Source of the DNA: Lachnospiraceae bacterium | Lineage (GTDB): Bacteria; Bacillota; Clostridia; Lachnospirales; Lachnospiraceae | Direction of reading: 5' to 3' | Length of the DNA stretch: 64,000 bases | NCBI GenBank assembly: GCA_910575155.1 | Contig: CAJTDX010000008.1 | Location: 24,811-88,810, forward strand | Shown: positions 13,556 to 23,537 of the stretch, in pieces | Position numbering within the stretch: the stretch's first letter is position 1 | How the letters are laid out: every line of letters begins with the position of its first letter | Position numbers and translations under genes: made by a program | Notes under the pieces: generated by a model | Database searches by the model: none | Told to the model about the DNA's origin: nothing | Seen by the model: only the letters and a program-made list of their open reading frames with translations

Positions 13556-14568
13556 TGGCTAAGGTAAGTATAATCGGAGCGGGAAGCTGGGGAACGGCGC
13601 TTGCCGTAGTTCTGAGTAACAATGGACATCAGGTTACGGTCTGGTCTGCTTTTACAGAAGAAATTCAGATGCTGAAGGAAAAAAGGGAGCATGTGACAAA
13701 GCTTCCGGGAGTCAGGCTGGCAGAAGATATACAGATGACAGATGATCTTGAGCAGGCAGTTTCAGGCAGAGATCTTCTGGTGCTTGCGGTGCCTTCTGTA
13801 TTCACCAGAAAAACAGCGCAGAATATGAGCGGTCTGGTGGCGGAAGGGCAGTTCATTGTCAATGTGGCGAAAGGGATTGAAGAAAAAACGCTGATGACTC
13901 TGACTGATATTATAGAGGAAGAGATTCCGCAGGCCAGAGTCGCCGTGCTGTCCGGTCCCAGCCATGCAGAAGAAGTTGGCAAAGGGCTTCCCACCACCTG
14001 CGTAGCGGGCGCGAAGACCAGAGAGGCTGCAGAGTATGTTCAGAATATTTTTATGAACGACGTATTCCGGGTTTATACCAGCCCGGATATGATTGGAATC
14101 GAGTTGGGCGGAGCTTTGAAAAATGTGATTGCACTTGCGGCCGGGATGGCGGATGGACTGGGATATGGAGATAACACAAAGGCGGCTCTGATTACCAGAG
14201 GAATTACAGAGATTGGAAGGCTTGCGCTTGCTATGGGAGCGAAATATGAGACGCTCAGCGGACTGACAGGAATCGGCGATCTGATTGTTACCTGCGCCAG
14301 TATGCACAGCCGCAACCGCAAGGCAGGAATGCTGATCGGACAGGGAATGACCATGGACGAAGCTACAAAAGAAGTACACATGGTTGTGGAAGGCATCTAT
14401 TCCGCGAAGGCAGCGATTGGACTTTCTGAAAAGTATCAGGTACCAATGCCTATCATCGAGCAGGTCAACCAGGTGCTATTCTGCGATAAACCGGTGAAAG
14501 ACGCCGTTCAGGAACTGATGATGCGGGATAAAAAGGCAGAACATGAAGATCTGTGGACCGTGGCATGA
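13555..14568 (+). CDS. gpsA: NAD(P)H-dependent glycerol-3-phosphate dehydrogenase
   Basis: A 337-residue cytoplasmic enzyme reducing dihydroxyacetone phosphate to sn-glycerol 3-phosphate for phospholipids. It has the Rossmann motif GAGSWGTALA at the N-terminus, AKGIE, the LSGPSHAEEV segment and the catalytic-lysine region GGALKNVIALAAGMADGLGYGDNTKAAL. I chose ATG at 13555, which overlaps the plsY stop as TGATG and follows GGAGGGAATTG; the TTG one codon earlier is less likely. Together with plsY it forms a lipid precursor pair. Confidence 0.97.
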   Translation: MAKVSIIGAGSWGTALAVVLSNNGHQVTVWSAFTEEIQMLKEKREHVTKLPGVRLAEDIQMTDDLEQAVSGRDLLVLAVPSVFTRKTAQNMSGLVAEGQFIVNVAKGIEEKTLMTLTDIIEEEIPQARVAVLSGPSHAEEVGKGLPTTCVAGAKTREAAEYVQNIFMNDVFRVYTSPDMIGIELGGALKNVIALAAGMADGLGYGDNTKAALITRGITEIGRLALAMGAKYETLSGLTGIGDLIVTCASMHSRNRKAGMLIGQGMTMDEATKEVHMVVEGIYSAKAAIGLSEKYQVPMPIIEQVNQVLFCDKPVKDAVQELMMRDKKAEHEDLWTVA

Positions 14569-14620
14569 GAAGGCGCCCGCGAAGCTGTAAGGAACAGGAA
14601 ACAGGCGCAAGGAGATATTA

Positions 14621-15394
14621 ATGCTGGAAACAGGATATGTGCTGGCTCAGCGATATGAGATTTTAAGGAAGCTTGGACAGGGAGGAAGCGCCCGGGTATA
14701 CCTTGCCTATGACAGAGTATGTGAAAAGAATAGGGCGTTGAAAGAAGTGGTGATTTCCGGGAACAGGCAGATGCAGGACATAGCCCGGAGGGAGGCGGAA
14801 TTTATATGGAGTCTGAACTACCCCTATTTTCCGGAATTATTTGAAATTCTGACGACTCCCGAAGCAGATTATATTGTCATGGAGTATCTGGAGGGGGAAA
14901 CGCTGGCAAACCGCTTGCATCGTCTGGGGCCTCAGCCCTGGCGGGAGGTGCGAAGATGGGGAACGGATTTGTGCCTGCTGCTGGATTATCTTCATCACTG
15001 CGCGCCGCCGGTCATTTATCAGGATATGAAGCCGGATAACGTTATGGTGCAGCCCAGAGGAAATCTGCGTCTTATAGATTTTGGCTCTGTTTTAAAGATC
15101 CAGGGCGAAGAGACCGGATTTCGTATGGGAACCAGAGGTTATGCGGCGCCGGAACAGTATGACTGCCGCGGTCATGTGGATGCAAGAACGGATATTTATG
15201 GTTTGGGCAAGACGCTTTATCAGCTTCTCAGCGGCAAAGATCCGGGAGAGCATTCCGATAAAGAGATGCGCGGGCCGGGCAGAAAAAGGTATCCCGGGAA
15301 GATGGATAAAGTGATACAAAAATGTCTCAGGGAACGTCCGCAGGACAGATATCAGAGCTGCCAGGAACTGCGGGAAGCTTTGAGCAGGATTTGA
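14621..15394 (+). CDS. Small cytoplasmic Ser/Thr protein kinase, 257 aa
   Basis: A minimal Hanks-type kinase domain without the transmembrane and PASTA regions of PrkC. The Gly loop is LGQGGSARVYLAYD (about 20-33), the ATP-binding lysine is in RALKEVV, the catalytic loop is YQDMKPDNVM in place of HRDLKPEN, and IDFGSV follows as the DFG motif. The Asp, Lys, Asn and DFG residues are kept, so it may be active although the His-Arg of the HRD motif are lost. It lies 52 bases after gpsA with AAGGAGATATTA before the ATG. Targets are unknown. Confidence 0.85.
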   Translation: MLETGYVLAQRYEILRKLGQGGSARVYLAYDRVCEKNRALKEVVISGNRQMQDIARREAEFIWSLNYPYFPELFEILTTPEADYIVMEYLEGETLANRLHRLGPQPWREVRRWGTDLCLLLDYLHHCAPPVIYQDMKPDNVMVQPRGNLRLIDFGSVLKIQGEETGFRMGTRGYAAPEQYDCRGHVDARTDIYGLGKTLYQLLSGKDPGEHSDKEMRGPGRKRYPGKMDKVIQKCLRERPQDRYQSCQELREALSRI

Positions 15395-15419
15395 TGCAAT
15401 CGTGTTTATGTGATATAAT
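15391..15419 (+). promoter_or_regulatory. Promoter of the topoisomerase IV genes
   Basis: TTGATG (15391-15396), 17 bases, perfect TATAAT (15414-15419). The -35 box overlaps the stop codon of the kinase gene, and parE starts 26 bases after the -10. Confidence 0.7.
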
Positions 15420-15444
15420 TTGACATGACGAAAGGAAGACAGAA

Positions 15445-17367
15445 ATGGCAGAGAATCAGGAATACAGTGCAGGGAATATTACCGTGCTGGAAGGTTTGGA
15501 AGCCGTAAGGAAAAGGCCGGGAATGTACATTGGAAGCGTATCCCGCAAAGGTCTGAATCATTTGATATATGAAATTGTAGATAATTCTGTAGATGAACAT
15601 CTGGCAGGATTTTGTGATACGATAAAGGTCACTCTGGAACAGGACGGTTCCTGTACGGTGGAGGATAATGGCAGGGGCATTCCGGTAGGAATGCATGAAA
15701 AGGGAGTTTCTGCGGCGCGCCTGGTATTCACTACGCTTCATGCAGGAGGAAAGTTTGATAACGACGCCTATAAGACCAGCGGAGGGCTGCATGGCGTAGG
15801 TTCCTCTGTAGTAAACGCGTTGTCTGTTTGGCTGGATCTGGAGATTTATCTGGAAGGAAAAGTTCATCATGACCGTTATGAGCGGGGGAATCCCGTTATC
15901 GAATTGGAACATGGACTTCTTCCGGTGACAGGCAGGACGCGTAAAAGCGGAACGAAAATCAATTTTCTGCCGGATCCGGAAATTTTTGAAAAAACCCGCT
16001 TTAAGGAAGATGATGTCAAGAGCCGTCTTCATGAAACGGCGTACTTAAATCCCAGACTCACGATTATTTATGAAGATCAGCGGGGGGAAGAGACCGAGCA
16101 TGTGGTGTTTCATGAGGAGGAAGGGATCATCGGTTTTGTAAAAGATTTGAATAAGAAGGCGGAGACTGTCCACGACGTCGTTTACTTTCAGGGAGAAAGC
16201 GAAGGGATTACGGTGGAAGCGGCATTTCAGTATACCAATGAATTTCATGAAAATGTGCTGGGTTTTTGCAATAATATTTACAATGCGGAAGGGGGCACCC
16301 ACCTTACGGGCTTTAAGACGGTGTTTACCACAGTGATCAATAATTACGCCAGAGAACTGGGGATTTTAAAAGAAAAGGACTCTAATTTTACGGGGGCGGA
16401 TGTGCGCAACGGCCTTACAGCCATTATATCAGTGAAACATCCCCAACCGCGGTTTGAAGGACAGACCAAGACAAAATTAGATAATCAGGACGCCGCGCGT
16501 ATTACCAGCAAAGTTACCGGAGAAGAAATTCAGCTGTATTTTGATAAAAATCTCGATAATCTCAAGAAAGTCATTGCCTGTGCGGAAAAAGCGGCAAAAA
16601 TACGTAAGACGGAAGAAAAGGCAAAGACGAATCTTCTGACCAAACAGAAATTTTCATTTGACTCCAATGGGAAACTGGCAAACTGCGAGAGCAGAGACGC
16701 GTCAAAATGTGAAATATTTATTGTAGAGGGCGATTCCGCCGGAGGTTCCGCCAAGACAGCCAGAGACCGGAATTATCAGGCGATCCTTCCTATTCGGGGA
16801 AAGATTTTGAATGTGGAGAAGGCCAGCATTGACAAAGTGCTTGCAAATGCAGAGATTAAAACCATGATTAATGCGTTTGGGTGCGGATTTTCCGAAGGAT
16901 ACGGCAATGATTTTGACATTTCAAAGTTAAGGTATGATAAAATAATTATCATGGCGGATGCAGATGTGGACGGCGCGCATATCTCCACTCTGCTGCTGAC
17001 GCTGTTTTACCGGTTTATGCCGGAACTGATTTTTGAAGGACATATTTATATCGCAATGCCTCCGCTCTATAAAGCGGTGCCCGGCAGAGGGGAAGAAGAA
17101 TACCTGTATGACGATCTGGCATTAAAGAAATACAGGAAACGCCACAAGGGAACGTTTACCCTGCAGCGTTATAAGGGACTGGGAGAAATGGATGCGGATC
17201 AGCTCTGGGAGACTACGCTGAATCCTGAAACGCGTATGTTAAAGCAGGTGGAAATCGAGGACGCCAGGATGGCGTCTGATGTGACCGAAATGCTGATGGG
17301 CACGGAAGTGCCTCCCAGAAGAGTGTTCATCCATGAACATGCCCATGACGCAGAGCTGGATATATAG
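15445..17367 (+). CDS. parE: DNA topoisomerase IV subunit B (type IIA, GyrB/ParE family)
   Basis: A 640-residue ATPase subunit. The GHKL domain shows DNSVDEHLAG and EDNGRGIPVG, the transducer region follows, and the TOPRIM domain carries EGDSAGGSAK and the metal-binding MADADVDGAHI. With its partner it passes one DNA duplex through another, chiefly for chromosome decatenation. The family cannot be split into GyrB and ParE by these motifs alone; I choose ParE because the adjacent A subunit lacks a recognisable GyrA box. ParC follows 45 bases downstream. Confidence 0.85.
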   Translation: MAENQEYSAGNITVLEGLEAVRKRPGMYIGSVSRKGLNHLIYEIVDNSVDEHLAGFCDTIKVTLEQDGSCTVEDNGRGIPVGMHEKGVSAARLVFTTLHAGGKFDNDAYKTSGGLHGVGSSVVNALSVWLDLEIYLEGKVHHDRYERGNPVIELEHGLLPVTGRTRKSGTKINFLPDPEIFEKTRFKEDDVKSRLHETAYLNPRLTIIYEDQRGEETEHVVFHEEEGIIGFVKDLNKKAETVHDVVYFQGESEGITVEAAFQYTNEFHENVLGFCNNIYNAEGGTHLTGFKTVFTTVINNYARELGILKEKDSNFTGADVRNGLTAIISVKHPQPRFEGQTKTKLDNQDAARITSKVTGEEIQLYFDKNLDNLKKVIACAEKAAKIRKTEEKAKTNLLTKQKFSFDSNGKLANCESRDASKCEIFIVEGDSAGGSAKTARDRNYQAILPIRGKILNVEKASIDKVLANAEIKTMINAFGCGFSEGYGNDFDISKLRYDKIIIMADADVDGAHISTLLLTLFYRFMPELIFEGHIYIAMPPLYKAVPGRGEEEYLYDDLALKKYRKRHKGTFTLQRYKGLGEMDADQLWETTLNPETRMLKQVEIEDARMASDVTEMLMGTEVPPRRVFIHEHAHDAELDI

Positions 17368-17412
17368 GCTTGACAGAAATAGAGACAGAATGTTTGCAGA
17401 AAGGAATATATC

Positions 17413-19653
17413 ATGCAGCAGAATGAACAGATTATCCGGACAGAATATTCTGAAGTGATGCAAAAATCATACATTGACTATGCCATGAGCGTTATTATTG
17501 CCAGGGCATTACCGGATGTCCGCGACGGCTTAAAGCCAGTGCAGCGCAGGACGCTTTATGACATGCATGAGCTGGGAATACGGCATGACAGGCCCTACCG
17601 GAAATGCGCCCGTATTGTGGGCGATACCATGGGTAAATACCATCCTCATGGAGACAGCTCGATCTATGAAGCGCTGGTGGTTATGGCTCAGGAATTTAAA
17701 AAGGGTCTGCCTTTGGTGGATGGCCATGGCAACTTTGGCTCTATTGAGGGCGACGGCGCCGCCGCCATGCGTTATACGGAAGCACGGCTTGAAAAAATTA
17801 CGCAGGAAGCATATCTGGCAGACCTGGATAAAGATGTGGTGGATTTTGTCCCCAATTTTGACGAGACAGAAAAAGAACCGTCGGTACTTCCTGTGAAAGT
17901 GCCGAATCTGCTTATTAATGGCGCAGAAGGAATAGCGGTAGGCATGGCAACCAGTATTCCTCCGCATAATTTTTCTGAGGTCATTGAGGGCGTCAAGGCA
18001 TATATGAAAAATCCGGATATTACGGCCGAAGAATTGATGAACCATATTCAGGGGCCGGATTTTCCTACCGGGGGAATTGTGGTAAATAAGGATGATCTTT
18101 TAAATATATATGAGACCGGAAGCGGAAAAATCAGGATACGCGGCAAAGTGGAAATTGAACAGGCAAAAGGCGGCAGACAGCGTCTGGTAATTACGGAGAT
18201 TCCCTATACCATGATCGGAGCCAATATCGGGAAATTCCTGATGGATGTGGGTAATCTGGTGGAAAGCAAAAAAACGGGGGATATTGTGGATATATCCAAT
18301 CAGTCCTCCAAAGAGGGTATCCGTATTGTGCTGGATTTGAAAAAGGGAGCGGATGTGGAGAATCTTTGCAATATGCTCTATAAAAAAACCCGGCTGGAGG
18401 ATACGTTTGGGGTCAATATGCTTGCCGTGGCGGACGGCAGGCCGGAGACAATGGGAATTGTGCCGGTGATCAGGCATCATGTGAATTTTCAATATGAGCT
18501 TGCGACGAGAAAATATAAGACATTACTTGCAAAAGAATTGGATAAAAAAGAAATCCAGGAGGGGCTGATCCGGGCATGTGATGTAATTGATCTTATTATA
18601 GAAATTCTGCGCGGCGCTAAGAATATTAAGGACGCCAGGGACTGCCTGACGAATGGAAATACGGAGAAAATTAAGTTCCGCTATCAGGGTTCTGAGGCAG
18701 ACGCAAAGCAGCTTCGCTTTACCGAGCGGCAGGCATCGGCAATTTTGGAGATGCGTCTGTATAAGCTGATTGGACTGGAGATTGAGGCGCTGATGAAGGA
18801 ACATGAGACGACGCTTTCCAATATTGCAAAATATGAAGAAATTCTGGGTAACCGCGGCGCTATGGCAAAAGTTATTGTAAGAGAACTTACGAAGTTCCAG
18901 AAGGAATATGGAACGGCAAGAAAAACCCGCATTGAAAATGCCGCTGAAGCTGTCTATGAAGAGAAGAAAATAGAAGAAATGCCAGTGGTGCTTCTTATGG
19001 ACCGTTTTGGTTATGCCAAGACTATTGACGTATCAGCCTATGAACGTAATCGGGAAGCGGCCGACAGTGAAAATAAATATGTAATATCCTGTATGAACAC
19101 AGATAAGCTTTGTATTTTTACAGATAAAGGGCTGCTTCATACCGTGAAGATTCTGGAGCTGCCATATGGAAAATTCAGGGATAAAGGGACGCCGCTGGAT
19201 AATGTCAGTAAATACAACAGCAATGAGGAGAACATCATTTATATTAATTGTATGGATGAACTGCGGGGGAAAAAACTTTTGTTTGTCAACAGCCAGGGGA
19301 TGATCAAAACGGTGGAAGGAGATGAATTTGATGTTTCCAAGCGTACCACGGCGGCAACCAAGCTGAGTGATGCAGAGACGGTGCTTGCCGTAGATCTGCT
19401 GGCAGAGACAGAAGAAGAAACCATAGTAATGCAGACAGAGAAAAATATGTTTCTGCGTTTTCCGGCGGCGGACGTTCCTCAGAAGAAGAAGAGCGCCATA
19501 GGCGTTCGGGGAATGAAAATAGATTCACGGGATAACCTGAAAGCTGCATTTCTGCTGGGAAAAGAAGAGAAAGTCATTGAGGAAAAAGACAAGCAGATTC
19601 TGCTGCACAGGCTGAGAATTACGTGCCGTGACGGCAAGGGTGTTAGGAAATAG
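17413..19653 (+). CDS. parC: DNA topoisomerase IV subunit A (type IIA, GyrA/ParC family)
   Basis: A 746-residue DNA-cleaving subunit. The catalytic tyrosine is Tyr121 in AAAMRYTEARL. The quinolone-resistance region reads HPHGDSSIYEAL, with Ser82/Ser83 and Glu86, the form usual in sensitive strains. The C-terminal beta-pinwheel region is present but I see no GyrA box (QRRGGKG), which points to ParC, not GyrA. The last residues (KGVRK) are basic. Start ATG at 17413 after AAAGGAATATATC. Confidence 0.85.
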   Translation: MQQNEQIIRTEYSEVMQKSYIDYAMSVIIARALPDVRDGLKPVQRRTLYDMHELGIRHDRPYRKCARIVGDTMGKYHPHGDSSIYEALVVMAQEFKKGLPLVDGHGNFGSIEGDGAAAMRYTEARLEKITQEAYLADLDKDVVDFVPNFDETEKEPSVLPVKVPNLLINGAEGIAVGMATSIPPHNFSEVIEGVKAYMKNPDITAEELMNHIQGPDFPTGGIVVNKDDLLNIYETGSGKIRIRGKVEIEQAKGGRQRLVITEIPYTMIGANIGKFLMDVGNLVESKKTGDIVDISNQSSKEGIRIVLDLKKGADVENLCNMLYKKTRLEDTFGVNMLAVADGRPETMGIVPVIRHHVNFQYELATRKYKTLLAKELDKKEIQEGLIRACDVIDLIIEILRGAKNIKDARDCLTNGNTEKIKFRYQGSEADAKQLRFTERQASAILEMRLYKLIGLEIEALMKEHETTLSNIAKYEEILGNRGAMAKVIVRELTKFQKEYGTARKTRIENAAEAVYEEKKIEEMPVVLLMDRFGYAKTIDVSAYERNREAADSENKYVISCMNTDKLCIFTDKGLLHTVKILELPYGKFRDKGTPLDNVSKYNSNEENIIYINCMDELRGKKLLFVNSQGMIKTVEGDEFDVSKRTTAATKLSDAETVLAVDLLAETEEETIVMQTEKNMFLRFPAADVPQKKKSAIGVRGMKIDSRDNLKAAFLLGKEEKVIEEKDKQILLHRLRITCRDGKGVRK

Positions 19654-19682
19654 AGGAAGCGGCAGGAAAAGAGGAGGAACAT

Positions 19683-22232
19683 ATGAAAGATAAGAAGATT
19701 ATAGCCTTTTTAAGAAACAGTCTGATTGTGGTGGTTTTTGTCTGTATTCTGATATTTTCTGTGATGACTGCATTGATGGCCTGCTGGACGCAGCAGGCGG
19801 TCAGAGATATCAGTGATATTTATATGAAAGAGATGAACGTACAGCTTCAGCAGAAGTTCAGTTCCATCATAGAGCTTCGTCTTCAGCAGGTATCGGGAGT
19901 CATTATGACAAATCCGCCGGAAGAGAGCAGATATGAACCGGTTTTTCTTGAAGATCTGCGAAAGAGAGCGGAAGCACGTAATTTTGCCTATATGGGATTT
20001 CTGACGGAAGAAGCGGAACTGGTAGATATTTATGGAAGAGGGCTGCAATTAGATGACAGTGAGATTGTAAAATCGTCGCTAGCTGAAATGGGAGATTGTG
20101 TTTCCCTGGGCTGGAATGAGAATCATGAGAAGATTTTAGTGCTGGCGGAGAGCGCGTCATATATTCTGGGAGATGGAAGCAGGAGCATTGCATTGGTAGC
20201 AGGATTTCCAATGGATTATCTGAACGAAGTGATGTTTTTTGATGAAAAAAATGACCAGGTGTATACGCATGTGATCGATTTGCAGGGAAATTTTGTGATT
20301 CGAAACGGCGGAATTTATCAGGAAAACTATTTCCAGCGGATGAAAGACGCCTATGGAGAAGAAAAGAAAAATGAGATTGAAAAACATGTCCGGGGATTGA
20401 AGAATGCCATGGAGCAGAGGGAAGAATATTCCATGAGAGTTTCCAGTGAAGGCGAAAAGAAGACGGTTTACTGTTCCCCGCTTCCCGGAAACGCTTCCTG
20501 GTATCTGGTCACTACTATGCCGGAGGGAAAGATCGATATTTCTGTTGCGAAACTGGATGCCATGCGGCTGGGAATAATGATGGGATCCATGGTTATGATT
20601 CTGATTACGCTGGGCGTTATTTTTATTCTGTATCTCCGCTGGTCAAAGCAGCAGATTATGGAATTAGACAGGGCCCGCCGCGAGGCTGTGACAGCCAACG
20701 CCGCTAAAAGCGAGTTTCTGGCAAGTATGAGCCACGATATCCGTACGCCTATGAACGCCATTGTGGGAATGACAGAAATAGCTTTGAAAAATATTCAGAG
20801 TGAAGAACGTGTGACAGATTGTCTGCGCAAAGTAAAACTTTCCAGCAAGCATTTGCTGGGACTAATCAATGATGTGCTGGATATGTCAAAAATAGAGAGC
20901 GGAAAGATGTCTCTGAATATTGAAATAATGTCTCTGCGGGAGGTTATGGACGATATTGTAAATATTATTCAGCCTCAGATCAAGTCGCAGAATCAGCATT
21001 TCGATATTTTTATCGAGCGTATCTTATGTGAAGATATCTATTGTGACGGCGTGCGTTTGAATCAGGTTTTGCTGAATCTGCTGTCTAATGCGGTGAAGTA
21101 TACGCCGGAAGGCGGCAGGATTGATATACATCTTTCCCAGGAGCCGTCGCCAAAGGGCGAAGAATACATAAGGACCAGTTTTGTGGTCGCAGATACGGGA
21201 ATGGGAATGTCGCAGGAATTTCAGGAGAAAATATGGGATACTTTTACGCGAGAGCAGAATGAACAGGTGAACCGCATTGCGGGGACAGGGCTTGGCACGG
21301 CAATTACGAAAAGTATTGTGACGCTGATGGGCGGAACGATTTCTGTGGTAAGTAAGCTGGGGAAAGGAAGCAAATTTACAGTCACGCTGGATTTGAAAAA
21401 GGCAGAACCGGACGCGGAACATATGAAGCTTCCGGAGTGGAACGTTCTTGTGGTAGATGATAATGAACAGCTTTGTCTGACTGCGGCGGCAAATCTGGAA
21501 GAGCTTGGAGTTCATGCAGAATGGATTCAAAGCGGGAAGGATGCCGTGGAGCTGATTGAAGAGCGCAACAGAAAAAATCATGATTTTGATTTTGTTCTGG
21601 TTGACTGGAGAATGCCGGATATGGACGGTATGGAAACAATTCTTGAGATTCGCAGACGAGTTGTCAAAAGAATTCCTCTGTTTTTGATATCAGCGTATGA
21701 CTGGAGCGATATTGAACGTGATGCGGACGAATTGGATATTGAGGGCTTTATTTCAAAACCGTTGTTTAAATCGACCTTATATACCTGTCTGAGCAAATAT
21801 GCAGAAGGATTTGAGGGGGCAGACAGCAGTCATGACGCTCAGGAAGTGGATTTTACCGGGAAGAAGGTTCTTATTGCTGAGGATATTGATTTGAACTGGG
21901 AAATTGCCAACGAGATTCTTTCTTCTACGGGGATGGAGCTGGAACACGCATGGAATGGAAAAGAATGTCTGGAAATGTTTGAAGCTTCAGATCCGGGGTA
22001 TTATGCGGCGGTCCTGATGGATATCCGTATGCCGGTAATGAACGGTTACGAAGCTACGACGGCAATTCGCGGACTGAATCGTAAGGATAGTGGTCTTCCA
22101 ATTCTGGCAATGACTGCAGATGCATTTTCGGATGACGCCCAGCGGTGTCTGGAAACCGGAATGAACGCCCATATTCCGAAACCATTGGATATTAAGCAGT
22201 GTATGACTGTGCTGAATAAATTTTTGAAATAA
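19683..22232 (+). CDS. Membrane hybrid sensor histidine kinase with two receiver domains, 849 aa
   Basis: Two hydrophobic segments (about 11-33 and 295-318) bracket an extracellular sensor of about 260 residues, probably of dCache type. Then come the HisKA domain with His351 in FLASMSHDIRTPMNA, the HATPase domain (DTGMGMS, GTGLGTAI), a first receiver (VVDDNEQ, VDWRMPDMDG) and a second (AEDIDLNWE, MDIRMPVMNG). Both receivers keep the phospho-acceptor Asp. There is no Hpt or DNA-binding output, so signal must pass to another protein; a stand-alone Hpt is encoded at 31155. It starts 29 bases after parC with GAGGAGGAACAT. Confidence 0.92.
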   Translation: MKDKKIIAFLRNSLIVVVFVCILIFSVMTALMACWTQQAVRDISDIYMKEMNVQLQQKFSSIIELRLQQVSGVIMTNPPEESRYEPVFLEDLRKRAEARNFAYMGFLTEEAELVDIYGRGLQLDDSEIVKSSLAEMGDCVSLGWNENHEKILVLAESASYILGDGSRSIALVAGFPMDYLNEVMFFDEKNDQVYTHVIDLQGNFVIRNGGIYQENYFQRMKDAYGEEKKNEIEKHVRGLKNAMEQREEYSMRVSSEGEKKTVYCSPLPGNASWYLVTTMPEGKIDISVAKLDAMRLGIMMGSMVMILITLGVIFILYLRWSKQQIMELDRARREAVTANAAKSEFLASMSHDIRTPMNAIVGMTEIALKNIQSEERVTDCLRKVKLSSKHLLGLINDVLDMSKIESGKMSLNIEIMSLREVMDDIVNIIQPQIKSQNQHFDIFIERILCEDIYCDGVRLNQVLLNLLSNAVKYTPEGGRIDIHLSQEPSPKGEEYIRTSFVVADTGMGMSQEFQEKIWDTFTREQNEQVNRIAGTGLGTAITKSIVTLMGGTISVVSKLGKGSKFTVTLDLKKAEPDAEHMKLPEWNVLVVDDNEQLCLTAAANLEELGVHAEWIQSGKDAVELIEERNRKNHDFDFVLVDWRMPDMDGMETILEIRRRVVKRIPLFLISAYDWSDIERDADELDIEGFISKPLFKSTLYTCLSKYAEGFEGADSSHDAQEVDFTGKKVLIAEDIDLNWEIANEILSSTGMELEHAWNGKECLEMFEASDPGYYAAVLMDIRMPVMNGYEATTAIRGLNRKDSGLPILAMTADAFSDDAQRCLETGMNAHIPKPLDIKQCMTVLNKFLK

Positions 22233-22244
22233 CAGGGAGGCGTC

Positions 22245-23537
22245 ATGGAGAGAGAAACAGAGGTTGTAATCGTTGGTACCGGAGCAGCGGGTCTGTTCTG
22301 CGCGCTGCAGATTCCAGAACACAAAAAGATAACAATCATAACCAAGGATGCTGCAAAAAACAGTGATTCCTTCCTGGCGCAGGGAGGAATCTGTATGCTT
22401 CGCTCGGAGGAAGACTTTGCATCTTATTATGAAGATACCATGAAGGCCGGGCACTACAGGAATGATCCAAAAGCAGTGGAGCTGATGATTCGAAGCTCCA
22501 GAGAGATTGTAGATCTTCTTACGGCATATGGAGTGGAATTTGAATACCGGAAGGGTGAATTTGCGTTTACCCGTGAAGGAGGGCATTCCATGCCGAGGAT
22601 TTTGTTTCATGAGGATGTAGTTGGAAAGGAAATTACCGGAAAGCTTCTGGAACTGGTAAAGACGCGTGCAAATATCAACATTTGTGAATATACAGAAATG
22701 ATAGATATTTTATGTGATGAAGACGGCTGCTGCGGCGTTGTGACGGCAGACGCCCAGGGACAGATTACTGCTGTAAGGGCAGAGCATACGGTGTTTGCCA
22801 GCGGCGGGATCGGCGGTCTGTATCAGCATTCCACGAATTTTCCGCATCTGACGGGGGATGCCATCGCCGTTGCCCTGCGTCATAACATACAACTGAAGGA
22901 TATGGCTTATGTGCAGATTCATCCCACAACTCTTTATTCTGAGAAACCGGGAAGAAAATTTCTCATTTCAGAATCTGTGCGGGGGGAGGGCGCGGTTCTC
23001 TATAATGAGAAAATGGAACGGTTTGTGGATGAACTTCTGCCCAGGGATCTTGTGACTTCCGCCATTGAGAAACAGATGGAAGAGGATGGAAAACCCTATG
23101 TGTGGCTTTCCATGGAACATATCCCCAAAGAAGATCTTCTGGGGCATTTTCCCAATATCTGCCAGCGTTGTCTGGAAGAAGGATATGATGTTACCAAAGA
23201 GTGTATTCCGGTAGTTCCGGGACAGCATTATTTTATGGGAGGGATCCGCGCTGACCTGCGCGGAAGGACTTCTATGGAAAAATTATACGCAATAGGAGAG
23301 ACAAGCTGTAACGGGGTTCACGGCGCCAATCGGCTTGCCAGCAATTCCCTGCTGGAGAGTCTGGTATTTGCAAAAAGAGCGGCGGAAGATATCGGCAATG
23401 ATAAGCCGCGGCGGAAACTGCCGGAGGAAAGCCAGGTATTTTGTGAGGCTGACTATACGGATTTGGATAAACTGCATCAGGAGAACCGCAAACTGGTGCT
23501 TGAAGAAATAGAGAGGATGAAGAACGAGCATGAATAA
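22245..23537 (+). CDS. nadB: L-aspartate oxidase, short form
   Basis: A 430-residue FAD enzyme oxidising L-aspartate to iminoaspartate, the first step of NAD synthesis. The FAD motif VVIVGTGAAGLFCAL is at the N-terminus, and the substrate-loop segments SFLAQGGIC and GEGAVLYN and the late FAD segment GETSCNGVHGANRLASNSLLE are all kept. The usual enzyme has about 510-540 residues; the C-terminal helical domain is largely missing, as in several Clostridia. It overlaps nadC by eight bases. No nadA, the quinolinate synthase that must act between them, is in the window. Confidence 0.93.
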   Translation: MERETEVVIVGTGAAGLFCALQIPEHKKITIITKDAAKNSDSFLAQGGICMLRSEEDFASYYEDTMKAGHYRNDPKAVELMIRSSREIVDLLTAYGVEFEYRKGEFAFTREGGHSMPRILFHEDVVGKEITGKLLELVKTRANINICEYTEMIDILCDEDGCCGVVTADAQGQITAVRAEHTVFASGGIGGLYQHSTNFPHLTGDAIAVALRHNIQLKDMAYVQIHPTTLYSEKPGRKFLISESVRGEGAVLYNEKMERFVDELLPRDLVTSAIEKQMEEDGKPYVWLSMEHIPKEDLLGHFPNICQRCLEEGYDVTKECIPVVPGQHYFMGGIRADLRGRTSMEKLYAIGETSCNGVHGANRLASNSLLESLVFAKRAAEDIGNDKPRRKLPEESQVFCEADYTDLDKLHQENRKLVLEEIERMKNEHE

